Position numbers and translations under genes: made by a program. A stretch of DNA of 36,418 nt from Alphaproteobacteria bacterium (lineage in GTDB: Bacteria; Pseudomonadota; Alphaproteobacteria; Rhizobiales; Rhizobiaceae). Positions 1 through 7,536 of the stretch are shown here, in pieces; within the stretch, counting starts at the first letter, position 1, and each line of letters starts with the position of its first letter. A model generated the notes under the pieces. It made no database searches, had not been told where the DNA came from, and saw only the letters and a program-made list of their open reading frames with translations. Where the stretch lies: NCBI GenBank assembly GCA_024280375.1, contig JAJRQF010000012.1, positions 1-36,418 of the forward strand, written 5' to 3'.

Positions 1-1107
1 ACCTGCGATTTCGATTGCGGAAAAGCATTCCGAAGATTCCATAACGCGACGAAGATCAGGTAATTCAAATTCAAGGTGTTCGTCACGATTATCTTTGAAG
101 CTCAACTCCCAACGTGCGCGCGATTCCAACAGCATCTCGAACTCGGTGTCATTTACCGGCGCTACCACAAGATGGATATCACGGGATAATTCAATTTTTG
201 CGTTATCTATGGTTTGAAACTCACCGAATATCTCTGCAGGTTGCGGGTCTGCTACATTTGAGAGCTGTTGGTATTCGCTTTTTTCAACGTGAATTGTTCT
301 GTCAACCACCATATATGGAAAATTAATGAGCCTTGTTGATGGGAACGGTGGCCATTCTTCTTGATCTACAATATGATTGAGAGGACTGGTGGTCAGAGAC
401 ATGGCCCTTCCCGAAAACTCGAACTCTTGTTTTGTTGGGTTCCAAGAACCAGGAACTTTCGAGACCCTTGTTAGCAGGCTTGCCAACTTGTTTCTGTTTG
501 CAAACACACGCGCCAATTCGTTAAACTTGAATGCCAATTCTGTTGCTGAATCCAGGTCATCTAGCCCATCAGAGTGAGGCAGCTTTCCTGACCATAGTCT
601 GGTGTTTGAAATTATTTTGATTTTATTTTCAATTGGGTCTTCATCGTCTAGGATTGTCGAAAGATATTCAATTGCAAAAAGGTACCCAAATACACCTATC
701 TGCAATTCTTTAAATCTTTTGTGCTCGAGAACTTTTTCATCAGTCTTAAGTTTTGCCAGTTTATCGGTCAGAATCCAGCGGCCCAGCTTATATTCAACGG
801 GTTCTCCTAAAGAATTTCTGCTGCCGGTTTTGTTTTGTTGTAATTTTGAGATTCCATTTTCTAGTTCGCCTCTATCAATATTAAGGTCCCTTCGCGCTTT
901 ATAATACAAGCGGCGAAGCTCACGGGCTGCTCTCAGTTTATCAATAGGTTTATTAAAAAGCGGCCGTGGTTTTCCATATGCTTGGCGCTCCAATTCAGCA
1001 AGTTTTCGTTTATAAGGTTCGGAAATCCGGATTTTATTTTCCCTCGGGTGCTCCGGTCTACCTTCTGGCTTCCATTGCACACCATTCATATCTATCACCT
1101 TTGCCAT
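1..1107 (-). CDS. Unknown protein, 3'-truncated by window edge
   Basis: I do not recognise this protein. On the minus strand a frame opens with ATG at 1107 and stays open to the first base of the window, at least 369 codons without a stop, so the C-terminus is missing. The product is hydrophilic and rich in charged residues, especially in its first 120 residues (many Lys/Arg/Glu). I see no signal peptide, membrane segment or catalytic motif. It begins one base after the stop of the 92-aa gene (TAA-T-ATG), so the two are almost certainly translationally coupled. It sits in the AT-richer block left of a tyrosine recombinase, which suggests accessory DNA such as an integrated element. The long open frame and the tight coupling support a real gene; the function is open. 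Confidence 0.75.
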   Translation of the reverse strand, partial: MAKVIDMNGVQWKPEGRPEHPRENKIRISEPYKRKLAELERQAYGKPRPLFNKPIDKLRAARELRRLYYKARRDLNIDRGELENGISKLQQNKTGSRNSLGEPVEYKLGRWILTDKLAKLKTDEKVLEHKRFKELQIGVFGYLFAIEYLSTILDDEDPIENKIKIISNTRLWSGKLPHSDGLDDLDSATELAFKFNELARVFANRNKLASLLTRVSKVPGSWNPTKQEFEFSGRAMSLTTSPLNHIVDQEEWPPFPSTRLINFPYMVVDRTIHVEKSEYQQLSNVADPQPAEIFGEFQTIDNAKIELSRDIHLVVAPVNDTEFEMLLESRARWELSFKDNRDEHLEFELPDLRRVMESSECFSAIEIAG

Positions 1108-1108
1108 A

Positions 1109-1387
1109 TTACGACCCAACCCGCCGATAGCGGGCGCCAGAGCCTGATTCCCTTATCGGCAATATGCTCACTACCTGGTTATTGTCATCACTCCAGAGCA
1201 AACCATAGCGGGATAATCTGTCATCGAAGTTAAGAAAAGTTGCAAGTTTCTTACTGATTCTCAACAGGCGGCAGTTATCTCCTGCCGGGATGTCCATGTC
1301 TGCATAGGCCAAAATGTTTTCAACAAATGTTGTTTTTTTGCCTCTTTGCCTCATTCTTTTTTGTGCATGAATTGATATTTTACTCAT
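1109..1387 (-). CDS. Small basic protein, possible DUF4258-like
   Basis: This is a 92-aa protein. I chose the ATG at 1387 because GGAGG lies five bases upstream, whereas a possible start at 1429 has no such site. Near the N-terminus it carries HAQKRMRQRG (residues 7-16), followed by a short mixed alpha/beta-like sequence. That layout resembles the 'HA..R...RG' opening of DUF4258-type small proteins, some of which are toxin-like, but this is a resemblance by eye and not a firm assignment. The stop is one base from the start of the large downstream gene, so the two form a bicistron. Upstream (1449-1498) lie repeated TTTCGATA boxes that could be an operator. No separate antitoxin is evident unless the downstream protein plays that role. 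Confidence 0.7.
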   Translation of the reverse strand: MSKISIHAQKRMRQRGKKTTFVENILAYADMDIPAGDNCRLLRISKKLATFLNFDDRLSRYGLLWSDDNNQVVSILPIRESGSGARYRRVGS

Positions 1388-1695
1388 AAGATCCTCCAAT
1401 TTACACGGGCTGTGGTGGCAATTGTGCAAGAGTTTCTCGTTGTTGTATTTTCGATATCGATAAATATATGAGAATTTTTCGATAATTATTTCGATAATCT
1501 AATTTGGCACATCTAACTTGAATCGCTTATTCTGCGATGCTAATGAATTTCACCCGCAATAATTGCGGAATAAACCAGAATAATGCATAAATTTTCTTTA
1601 GGGCATTCTTAATTGATAGCATCGATGAAGAGTCCACAAATTCCAGTGAAATTGAACTTTTACTTTATCGTTGGCGTGTCATGACGCGCTTAATT
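1388..1695. other. Intergenic region with repeats and small hairpins
   Basis: This 308-base AT-rich gap has no convincing gene. It holds the TTTCGATA boxes listed separately. It also holds two neighbouring small inverted repeats: ATCGC/GCGAT (1522-1526 with 1534-1538) and CCGCAA/TTGCGG (1554-1559 with 1563-1568, loop TAA). The hairpins could end transcription of the 179-aa gene to the right, but neither is followed by a T run on either strand, so terminator function is not established. Confidence 0.5.
1449..1498. promoter_or_regulatory. TTTCGATA direct-repeat cluster, candidate operator
   Basis: Three copies of TTTCGATA begin at 1449, 1477 and 1489. The last two extend to TTTCGATAAT and are exactly 12 bases apart start to start. 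The first copy overlaps the 10-bp perfect palindrome TCGATATCGA (1451-1460). The cluster lies about 60-110 bases upstream of the start of the 92-aa gene, a usual position for an operator or promoter. Which protein binds it is unknown. Confidence 0.4.
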
Positions 1696-2235
1696 TTACC
1701 TGCCCTGCAACTCAAAGCAGGCCTTAATAACCAACCCATATACAAGATGATGAACGTCACAAGCTGGCATTTCCTCTTCCCCCTCAAGTTGCTCAATCAC
1801 CTGTTCATATTGGCCTTTCAATTCACCTGACAACTCATTTCTGTGCATAACGCCTTGCAGCACATCAACGGCAAAATCCTGCTCCATGAAGTCAGCAGCC
1901 CGAATTTCCTCTTTTGAAATTGACATGTGATCAGGCTCATCGCCCGCTATCAGGCGTGCACGATGTTGAGTAAAATAATTGAATGTTTCAGCGGCTAATC
2001 CCCGCGCAACAGGATTGAAACTGTCAAGCTCTGTAATCTTCAATATTTGCCGATACCGCTGCGCAAAGAGAGCAAACGTATAAAACATCTCATCATCGGC
2101 AAGGAGGGTTTCGGCGATGTCCTCCAAGCTAAAGGCAATCATCAGCCTTTCAGAAACAAGTTCATCAACATCTCCACCTTTAACACTCAATGCAGAGGCA
2201 ATTCGATCCTGTACAAATTTCGGTGGCTTAATCAT
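1696..2235 (-). CDS. Conserved-looking hypothetical protein, acidic
   Basis: This is a 179-aa protein I do not recognise. It is acidic and predicted mostly helical, with acidic stretches such as GEEEM near residue 153. It has no signal peptide, membrane segment or recognisable motif. It ends in FELQGR. The ATG at 2235 has no clear ribosome binding site just upstream. The gene is on the same strand as the recombinase to its right and the two coupled genes to its left, so all four probably belong to the same integrated element. It is treated as a gene because the frame is long and is the only good candidate in this interval. Confidence 0.6.
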   Translation of the reverse strand: MIKPPKFVQDRIASALSVKGGDVDELVSERLMIAFSLEDIAETLLADDEMFYTFALFAQRYRQILKITELDSFNPVARGLAAETFNYFTQHRARLIAGDEPDHMSISKEEIRAADFMEQDFAVDVLQGVMHRNELSGELKGQYEQVIEQLEGEEEMPACDVHHLVYGLVIKACFELQGR

Positions 2236-2406
2236 GATTTGTTCAAATGATGGATTATTGGATTTCTTTGATATATTCGGAGTGACCCTTTCTCAAAATC
2301 TGCCATGGCTTACGGCAGTAAAAGATCATTCAAGCAGTCAGTATTCGGGAAATCAGAATTTTTTGTTCCAACAGGGCTTTATTCAGTTTGGATGTGGTTC
2401 CTGGAA

Positions 2407-2421
2407 TTTTTTTGGGGGGGG
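2407..2421. repeat. T7-G8 double homopolymer tract
   Basis: A run of seven T is directly followed by a run of eight G. It lies between the recombinase stop and the start of the 179-aa gene, about 170 bases upstream of the latter. Poly-G tracts of this length can slip during replication. This one is intergenic, so slippage would change spacing rather than a reading frame. Confidence 0.6.
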
Positions 2422-2513
2422 TAAAATACAATGCCGACATATTTTTTGGTATTGTAAATTGACTCCATTCAAAAACCGCAAAAGACTATTTTTGATACCG
2501 ATTTATATTAAGC

Positions 2514-4202
2514 TCAATTACTGCTTTTTGCCAAAATGCCGGGTAAGTCAGCCTGGTATTCTAGCGCATCAATCATAAGGCATTTTCGCTCAATGACATG
2601 CGCCTTATCGTTCCCATATCGCCCCGTAATGCTTCCCTTGTGTCCAAGAAGAATATCAAATTCGTCATCAGCGAAACCGGCACTCCTCATTCTATCTGCG
2701 AAGGTATGGCGAAATGAGTGAAAGTCTAATTTTGGTCTGTTGCTTTGATTTTTTAATCCGAGCCGCTTTAGCAATCGACCAAAATCGCGAGAAATATTTG
2801 AGGCCCACTGGCCACGGCTATTTTTGGTTACATTAGGAAAAATCTTGCCGCCAGCGATAGTCTCTGTGTATTCACTAAATCCTAATTCAAGAAGTACATT
2901 ATGGACTGGGACTACTCGAGCAGAGTTTGGGTGTTTGATTGATTTTTCACCATCACCAACATCTGTGAAATGGAAGCAAATTCTATTATGGAACATTCGC
3001 ACGTCTTCTTTATTCATCTGTGCGATCTCACCAAGGCGGGCACCGCTATAAAGAGCAATTACAGGAAGCCAGAATCGATGATCCCTATCACCAGCAAACC
3101 ATTTGTCAGCAAAAACAACTTCAAGTTCAGCCGCAGTAAAGCTTCTGACTGTTGCAGTTTTTTCCTTTGCAAACGATAATTTATCGCAGGGATTGGCTTC
3201 ATCGCGATAGCCCTCTGAAATACACCAATTAAAAAATGCAGATATGGCCGAGAGGTGCTTGTTCACTGTGCGCCGTGAGATTATCGGCTTATTGATTGCC
3301 TTGTTGGCTTCGATCACTTCTTCAATCTTCATACCAGCGAAACAGGTCATCTGTGCCGCGCGAGCAGGATAATCGCTTAATAAGTTTCGCCAGTTTCTAA
3401 CATCACTACGCTCTACATTCGACGGTGAAATATCTCCAATATATTCAACAAAGAGGTCGACCGAATATTTGTCAGTATTTAACTTGTCAGGCTTCACTGC
3501 GCCTGGGTTCACCAAAACGTATCGCGCAAATAGGTCGCAAATTCGCTCATCGCTACCGGCAATAGTCTCGTTGACTACGATTGGGTCGCCCGGCATCACA
3601 GAATAATCACCACGATAGCGGGCCAATTGAACCTTTATTGCATCGATCAGCACGCGCTGACAAATGTAAGCAAGATGCCTGTAGTCTGGTCCATCTCTAA
3701 TGATCGTAAGGCCATCCCGCTGTATGACATGATCTACCCACCAACTGGCGTGATGAAACTCTCCAATCGAGATGTCATTCTGCATAGCATTGAGATAGGC
3801 TGGCTTTGCCTCCAGCATGGTATTACGCCATCGGGCAGCTACACGCAATTCACCTTGCCTCGCGCCAAGTTGTTCCGCCTCAAACTTGGACATTTCATAC
3901 TCATAAAGTTCCTTGGCAAGTCTTTCCAACTGTTCGTCACTGAATTTGCGGTCGTTGTGCGCTCCACTAAGCGCTAAGCGCTCGCGCTCGAAATTACCAA
4001 ATATTTCCGTTCGAATCTTTAGTGACCTACGTCGTGCCTCGACTTTGTCACCTGTTCCAAGCGATTTCCAAACTTGCTTTTTACCGATTCGTGTTAAAAG
4101 ATCTTTCGGTACATTGACGACTACGGAATATCTGCTTCCGCGCAAAACTAACCCATCCTTCATCGCATCAAACCATTCTAAATCTAATAAATTAATTAGC
4201 AT
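2514..4202 (-). CDS. Tyrosine recombinase / phage-type integrase
   Basis: This is a site-specific DNA recombinase of the tyrosine (phage integrase) family, 562 aa from the start at 4202. The C-terminal half is the catalytic domain: Arg389 in SGARLGEI, the H495-x-x-R498 box in HSFRHTF, His521 in LLGHKG and the probable nucleophile Tyr529 in TGRYG. The N-terminal ~70 residues (VVVNVPKDLLTRIGKKQVWKS, then a basic stretch) look like the DUF6538-type head found in many proteobacterial island integrases, followed by a core-binding (SAM-like) domain around residues 215-345. The start is uncertain: ATG at 4163 gives MKDGLVLRG, which fits relatives better, but neither start has a strong ribosome binding site. 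The enzyme should integrate or excise the element to its left. No tRNA or direct repeat marking the attachment site is visible beside it. Confidence 0.92.
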   Translation of the reverse strand: MLINLLDLEWFDAMKDGLVLRGSRYSVVVNVPKDLLTRIGKKQVWKSLGTGDKVEARRRSLKIRTEIFGNFERERLALSGAHNDRKFSDEQLERLAKELYEYEMSKFEAEQLGARQGELRVAARWRNTMLEAKPAYLNAMQNDISIGEFHHASWWVDHVIQRDGLTIIRDGPDYRHLAYICQRVLIDAIKVQLARYRGDYSVMPGDPIVVNETIAGSDERICDLFARYVLVNPGAVKPDKLNTDKYSVDLFVEYIGDISPSNVERSDVRNWRNLLSDYPARAAQMTCFAGMKIEEVIEANKAINKPIISRRTVNKHLSAISAFFNWCISEGYRDEANPCDKLSFAKEKTATVRSFTAAELEVVFADKWFAGDRDHRFWLPVIALYSGARLGEIAQMNKEDVRMFHNRICFHFTDVGDGEKSIKHPNSARVVPVHNVLLELGFSEYTETIAGGKIFPNVTKNSRGQWASNISRDFGRLLKRLGLKNQSNRPKLDFHSFRHTFADRMRSAGFADDEFDILLGHKGSITGRYGNDKAHVIERKCLMIDALEYQADLPGILAKSSN

Positions 4203-4354
4203 AATTCATTAGCAGCTACTCCCATTAAGTCAATGTTTCTAATGAATATAATTACTTACGTGACCGTGAGATATATTCCTGGATCCCCAGCCAACCTGCC
4301 GTCGCTAAATTGATCTTCATAGGTGGCAGACGGCATTTGTGTGAGGGTGCATGC

Positions 4355-5149
4355 TTATACTGAAAGCAATGCAGCTTTTCCCATTACTATTTTGCTGACC
4401 TGATCAATCCTTTCCAGCGGTAAGCGTATTGAGGGCCCGGATATTGAAATCCCGGCGACAACCTCCCCGTAAACATTGAAAACCGGGGCCGCAATACACC
4501 GCATGCCGGTGCTTTTTTCCTCATCATCAAAAGCAAATCCCTGTGCTTTGATTTTAGCGAGTTCATCGCGCAATTCATCACGGGTGGAAATTGTTTTCGG
4601 GGTGAAATTTTCCAATTCCTTCTGCGCTATATATTTTTCAATTCTGGCCGGTTCTGCGTGCGCAAGCAATGCTTTGCCAATGCCTGATGCGTGCATGGGC
4701 GAATTGGCACCGGGCGGAAAAAATGCCCTGATATTGGCATGCGTTTCCACTTGTGAGATAAACATCACATTGCCTGAAACCTCCACACCAAGATTAGCCG
4801 TTTCGCCCGTTTCTTCCATCAATTCGCGCATATAGGGCCGGGCGCGTTCAACAATGCCAGTTCGCCGCAAAAAGGCCGAACCAATGCGAAAACTCTCCGC
4901 CCCGATAAACCATTCCTGACGCACCGGGTCCATCTCCACCACCCGGCGGGCCTCAAATGTTGACAAAATTCGATAGATTGTTGCAGGGGCCTGATCGAGA
5001 TATTCCGCTATTTCACTCAGCGTCATGCCGGTTTTATGGGCCAAGCAATCCAGAACATCCAGCGCCCGATCAAGCGACTGAATGCGGTTTTGCGCGCTCT
5101 TGTCATGGAAGCTTTTGGGCCTGCCGCGTAGCCGTTTTTTGTCACTCAT
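4355..5149 (-). CDS. bhcR: IclR-family regulator of the BHAC cluster (BhcR)
   Basis: This is a transcription factor, 264 aa. The winged helix-turn-helix (about residues 22-80, including LSEIAEYLDQAPATIYRIL) is followed by an IclR effector-binding domain with FISQVETHANIRAF, the GIGKALLA box and a C-terminal GISISGPSIRL. ATG at 5149 is preferred because AGGAAG precedes it at good spacing; a longer frame reaches 5215. Residues 8-12 (RGRPK) match the AT-hook core, unusual ahead of an IclR domain. The gene is divergent from bhcA. In Paracoccus denitrificans the IclR-type BhcR at this position activates the bhc genes and responds to glyoxylate. The same role here is inferred from gene order and family. 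The likely site is the AT-rich palindrome at 5276-5296. Confidence 0.9.
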   Translation of the reverse strand: MSDKKRLRGRPKSFHDKSAQNRIQSLDRALDVLDCLAHKTGMTLSEIAEYLDQAPATIYRILSTFEARRVVEMDPVRQEWFIGAESFRIGSAFLRRTGIVERARPYMRELMEETGETANLGVEVSGNVMFISQVETHANIRAFFPPGANSPMHASGIGKALLAHAEPARIEKYIAQKELENFTPKTISTRDELRDELAKIKAQGFAFDDEEKSTGMRCIAAPVFNVYGEVVAGISISGPSIRLPLERIDQVSKIVMGKAALLSV

Positions 5150-5245
5150 TGTTCCGCTTCCTTTCGATGACTTACTAGTCCTCACCATTCTGCTTACCCA
5201 TTCCAGCAACTTCACCGGCTCAAAATGAAAAACTCTAAGGCTTTA

Positions 5246-5274
5246 TTTCTAAAGTAATAATCGCCCAAATACAA
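5246..5274 (-). promoter_or_regulatory. Weak candidate promoter for bhcR
   Basis: On the minus strand a TTGTAT box (5269-5274) and a TAGAAA box (5246-5251) are separated by 17 bases and point toward bhcR. Both hexamers are poor matches to the sigma70 consensus, so this is tentative. The -35 box lies one base from the palindrome at 5276-5296. Confidence 0.3.
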
Positions 5275-5275
5275 A

Positions 5276-5296
5276 TTTTGAAAAACTTTTTCAAAA
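5276..5296. promoter_or_regulatory. Perfect palindrome, candidate BhcR operator
   Basis: The arms TTTTGAAAAA and TTTTTCAAAA flank a single central C, giving a perfect 10-bp inverted repeat. It ends four bases before the -35 box of the bhcA promoter, a classic activator position. It also abuts the possible bhcR -35 box on the other side. Symmetry, AT-richness and position make it the best candidate binding site for the divergent IclR regulator. Binding itself is inferred. Confidence 0.6.
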
Positions 5297-5299
5297 AAA

Positions 5300-5328
5300 T
5301 TGAGCAGAGCAGGCGGCTCCCCTATAAT
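5300..5328 (+). promoter_or_regulatory. Sigma70-type promoter of bhcABCD
   Basis: TTGAGC (5300-5305) and a perfect TATAAT (5323-5328) are separated by exactly 17 bases. Transcription would start near 5335. That leaves a leader of roughly 22 bases if bhcA starts at the GTG at 5357, which supports that start over the upstream TTG and ATG codons. Confidence 0.7.
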
Positions 5329-5356
5329 GGGGAAAATTTCTATGGAGCCTGATCAA

Positions 5357-6547
5357 GTGAGTTTTCAAAACCCAGTATTCATTCCCGGTCCGACAAATAT
5401 TCCAGAAGAGCTACGCCGCGCCTGCGACATGCCCACGATGGACCATCGCTCGGCCCATTTTGAAGATATTTTGCAGCCTGCGCTCAGCGGTGTCAAAAAA
5501 GTTCTGAAAACCAAAATTGCCGAGATTTTTCTGTTTCCAGCAACCGGTTCCGGTGGATGGGAAACCGCGCTCACCAATACCCTAAGTGCAGGCGATAAGG
5601 TGCTTGCCTGCCAAAATGGCATGTTCAGCCAAAAATGGATTGATATGTGCGAGCGCCACGGGCTGGATGTGGAGGTCGTTTCCGTTCCCTGGGGCAAGGG
5701 CATTCCGGCGGATAGATATGCAGAGATTTTAGCCGCTGATAAAGACCATCAAATCCAGGTGGTGCTGGCCACCCATAATGAAACCGCAACCGGTGTGACC
5801 TCCAATATTGCGGCCATTCGCGCTGCAATGGATGCCTCAAACCACCCGGCGATGTTGTTTGTCGACGGGGTAAGTTCCATTGGTTCAATGGACTTTCGCA
5901 TGGATGACTGGGGCGTCGATGTGGCGGTAACCGGCTCGCAAAAAGGTTTCATGCTGCCGGTTGGTCTGGCAATTACCGCTTTCAGCCCCAAGGCAATTGC
6001 GGCAGTTGAAAGCGCTAAACTGCCGCGCTGGTATTTCGATATTCGCGATATGCGGGCGGGTTATAAGATAAACGGCTATCCCTATACGCCACCGGTCGGC
6101 CTGCTGAACGGGCTAAAAACCTCCTGCGCAATGCTTCTGGGTGAGGGGTTGGATAATGTTTTTGCCCGTCATGCCCGCATTGCCCAAGGGGTTCGCGAGG
6201 CAATTGCCGCATGGGGAATGGAACTTTGTGCCGCCTCTCCAGAGCTATATTCAAACTCGGTCAGTGCGATTTTGACCCCAGAAGGCTTTGATGCAAATGC
6301 GCTTGTTTCCCATGCGGCAAATAAATACGGGCTGGCATTTGGTGGTGGGCTTGGTGAGGTTGCGGGCAAGGTTTTCCGCATTGGCCATCTGGGAAGCCTT
6401 ACCGATGTGATGGCGCTTTCAGGCATCGCCACGGCTGAAATGTGCATGGTTGACCTTGGGCTTGATATTAAGCTGGGCAGCGGTGTTGCCGCAGCACAGG
6501 AATATTACCGATCCGATAATTCTCTCTCCATTCAAGCGGCGGCGTGA
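5357..6547 (+). CDS. bhcA: Aspartate-glyoxylate aminotransferase (BhcA)
   Basis: This is a cytoplasmic PLP enzyme of the class V (alanine-glyoxylate/serine-glyoxylate) aminotransferase family. In the beta-hydroxyaspartate cycle it transfers the amino group of aspartate to glyoxylate, giving glycine and oxaloacetate. The N-terminus reads NPVFIPGPTNIPEELRRA, which closely resembles Paracoccus BhcA as I recall it. The cofactor lysine is Lys196 in TGSQKGF, with the PLP aspartate in FVDGVSSIGS upstream. I take GTG at 5357 (396 aa): it follows GGAG by nine bases, its product begins where the Paracoccus enzyme does, and the upstream TTG (5300) and ATG (5342) lie in or right beside the promoter. It is the first gene of the operon; bhcB begins seven bases after its stop. 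Sequence plus the neighbouring bhcB-D make the assignment strong. Confidence 0.93.
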   Translation: MSFQNPVFIPGPTNIPEELRRACDMPTMDHRSAHFEDILQPALSGVKKVLKTKIAEIFLFPATGSGGWETALTNTLSAGDKVLACQNGMFSQKWIDMCERHGLDVEVVSVPWGKGIPADRYAEILAADKDHQIQVVLATHNETATGVTSNIAAIRAAMDASNHPAMLFVDGVSSIGSMDFRMDDWGVDVAVTGSQKGFMLPVGLAITAFSPKAIAAVESAKLPRWYFDIRDMRAGYKINGYPYTPPVGLLNGLKTSCAMLLGEGLDNVFARHARIAQGVREAIAAWGMELCAASPELYSNSVSAILTPEGFDANALVSHAANKYGLAFGGGLGEVAGKVFRIGHLGSLTDVMALSGIATAEMCMVDLGLDIKLGSGVAAAQEYYRSDNSLSIQAAA

Positions 6548-6554
6548 GCAAAAT

Positions 6555-7508
6555 ATGATTATTCCAACATTCGACGATATGATCGCTGCCCACGAGCGCA
6601 TAAAGCCCCATATTCACAAAACCCCGATTTTGACGTCGAGTTTTTTCAATGCGCTCACCGGTGCAGAACTGTTTTTCAAGTGCGAGAACTTTCAAAAAGC
6701 TGGGGTGTTCAAGGCGCGCGGCGCTTCCAATGCAGTATTCTCGCTTGGCGATGATATGCTGGAAAAAGGCGTTGCCACCCATTCATCCGGCAACCATGCG
6801 CTCAGTCTTTCCTACGCGGCAGGCCGCCGCAATATCCCTTGCACAGTTGTTATGCCGCGCACCGCACCGCAGGCCAAAAAAGATGCGGTTAAAGGCTATG
6901 GCGGCAAAATTATAGAATGCGAGCCATCAACCAGTTCGCGCGAAGCCACATTTGCAGAAGTTGTTGCCGAAACCGGCGCTGAATTTGTTCATCCCTATAA
7001 CGATCATCGCGTCATTGCCGGTCAGGGAACGTGCGCGCGCGAATTGGTTGAACAGGTTGAAAATCTTGATGCGGTGGTTGCTCCGATTGGCGGCGGCGGC
7101 ATGGTTTCCGGCACCTGCCTCACCCTTTCAAACATTGCTCCCAATATAGAAATCTATGCAGCAGAACCCGAGCAGGCCGATGATGCCGCACGCAGTTTCA
7201 AGGCCGGTCATATCATTGCCGATGATGCCCCGGATACGATTGCCGATGGGCTAAAAGTACCTTTAAAAGATTTAACCTGGCATTTCGTTTCCAATCACGT
7301 GACCGATATTCTAACCGTGTCGGAGCAGGAAATCATTGATGCGATGAAGCTGATCTGGAAGCGCATGAAGATTGTGATGGAACCATCAAGCGCCGTGCCG
7401 CTGGCGACCATCATCAAGAACAAGGAAGTATTTGCCGGCAAACGGGTTGGCATCATCATTACCGGTGGAAATGTCGATCTCGATCTTTTGCCCTGGCTGA
7501 ACACTTAG
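6555..7508 (+). CDS. bhcB: beta-Hydroxyaspartate dehydratase (BhcB)
   Basis: This is a fold-type II PLP enzyme of the threonine/serine dehydratase family, 317 aa. In the cycle it removes water from (2R,3S)-beta-hydroxyaspartate to give iminosuccinate. The PLP lysine is Lys53 in the GVFKARGASNA motif, and the phosphate-binding glycine loop is IGGGGMVSGT. SSGNHALSLSYAAG is the usual substrate loop of the family. ATG at 6555 is chosen because it gives the family's MIIPTFDDMIAAHERI opening; the longer frame back to 6450 would overlap bhcA. By sequence alone it could be called a threonine dehydratase. Its place between bhcA and bhcC specifies the role. Confidence 0.92.
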   Translation: MIIPTFDDMIAAHERIKPHIHKTPILTSSFFNALTGAELFFKCENFQKAGVFKARGASNAVFSLGDDMLEKGVATHSSGNHALSLSYAAGRRNIPCTVVMPRTAPQAKKDAVKGYGGKIIECEPSTSSREATFAEVVAETGAEFVHPYNDHRVIAGQGTCARELVEQVENLDAVVAPIGGGGMVSGTCLTLSNIAPNIEIYAAEPEQADDAARSFKAGHIIADDAPDTIADGLKVPLKDLTWHFVSNHVTDILTVSEQEIIDAMKLIWKRMKIVMEPSSAVPLATIIKNKEVFAGKRVGIIITGGNVDLDLLPWLNT

Positions 7509-7536
7509 GGTTTAAACCCAAATCAGGAGAATTGAA

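Noticed and set aside
114-1233. Several plus-strand frames of 66-100 codons
   Set aside because: They overlap a continuous minus-strand frame of at least 369 codons with a coupled start, and they have no ribosome binding sites or protein-like composition.
4203-4354. tRNA gene as the attachment site beside the recombinase
   Set aside because: No cloverleaf or T-loop-like GGTTCGAATC sequence is visible in the gap.
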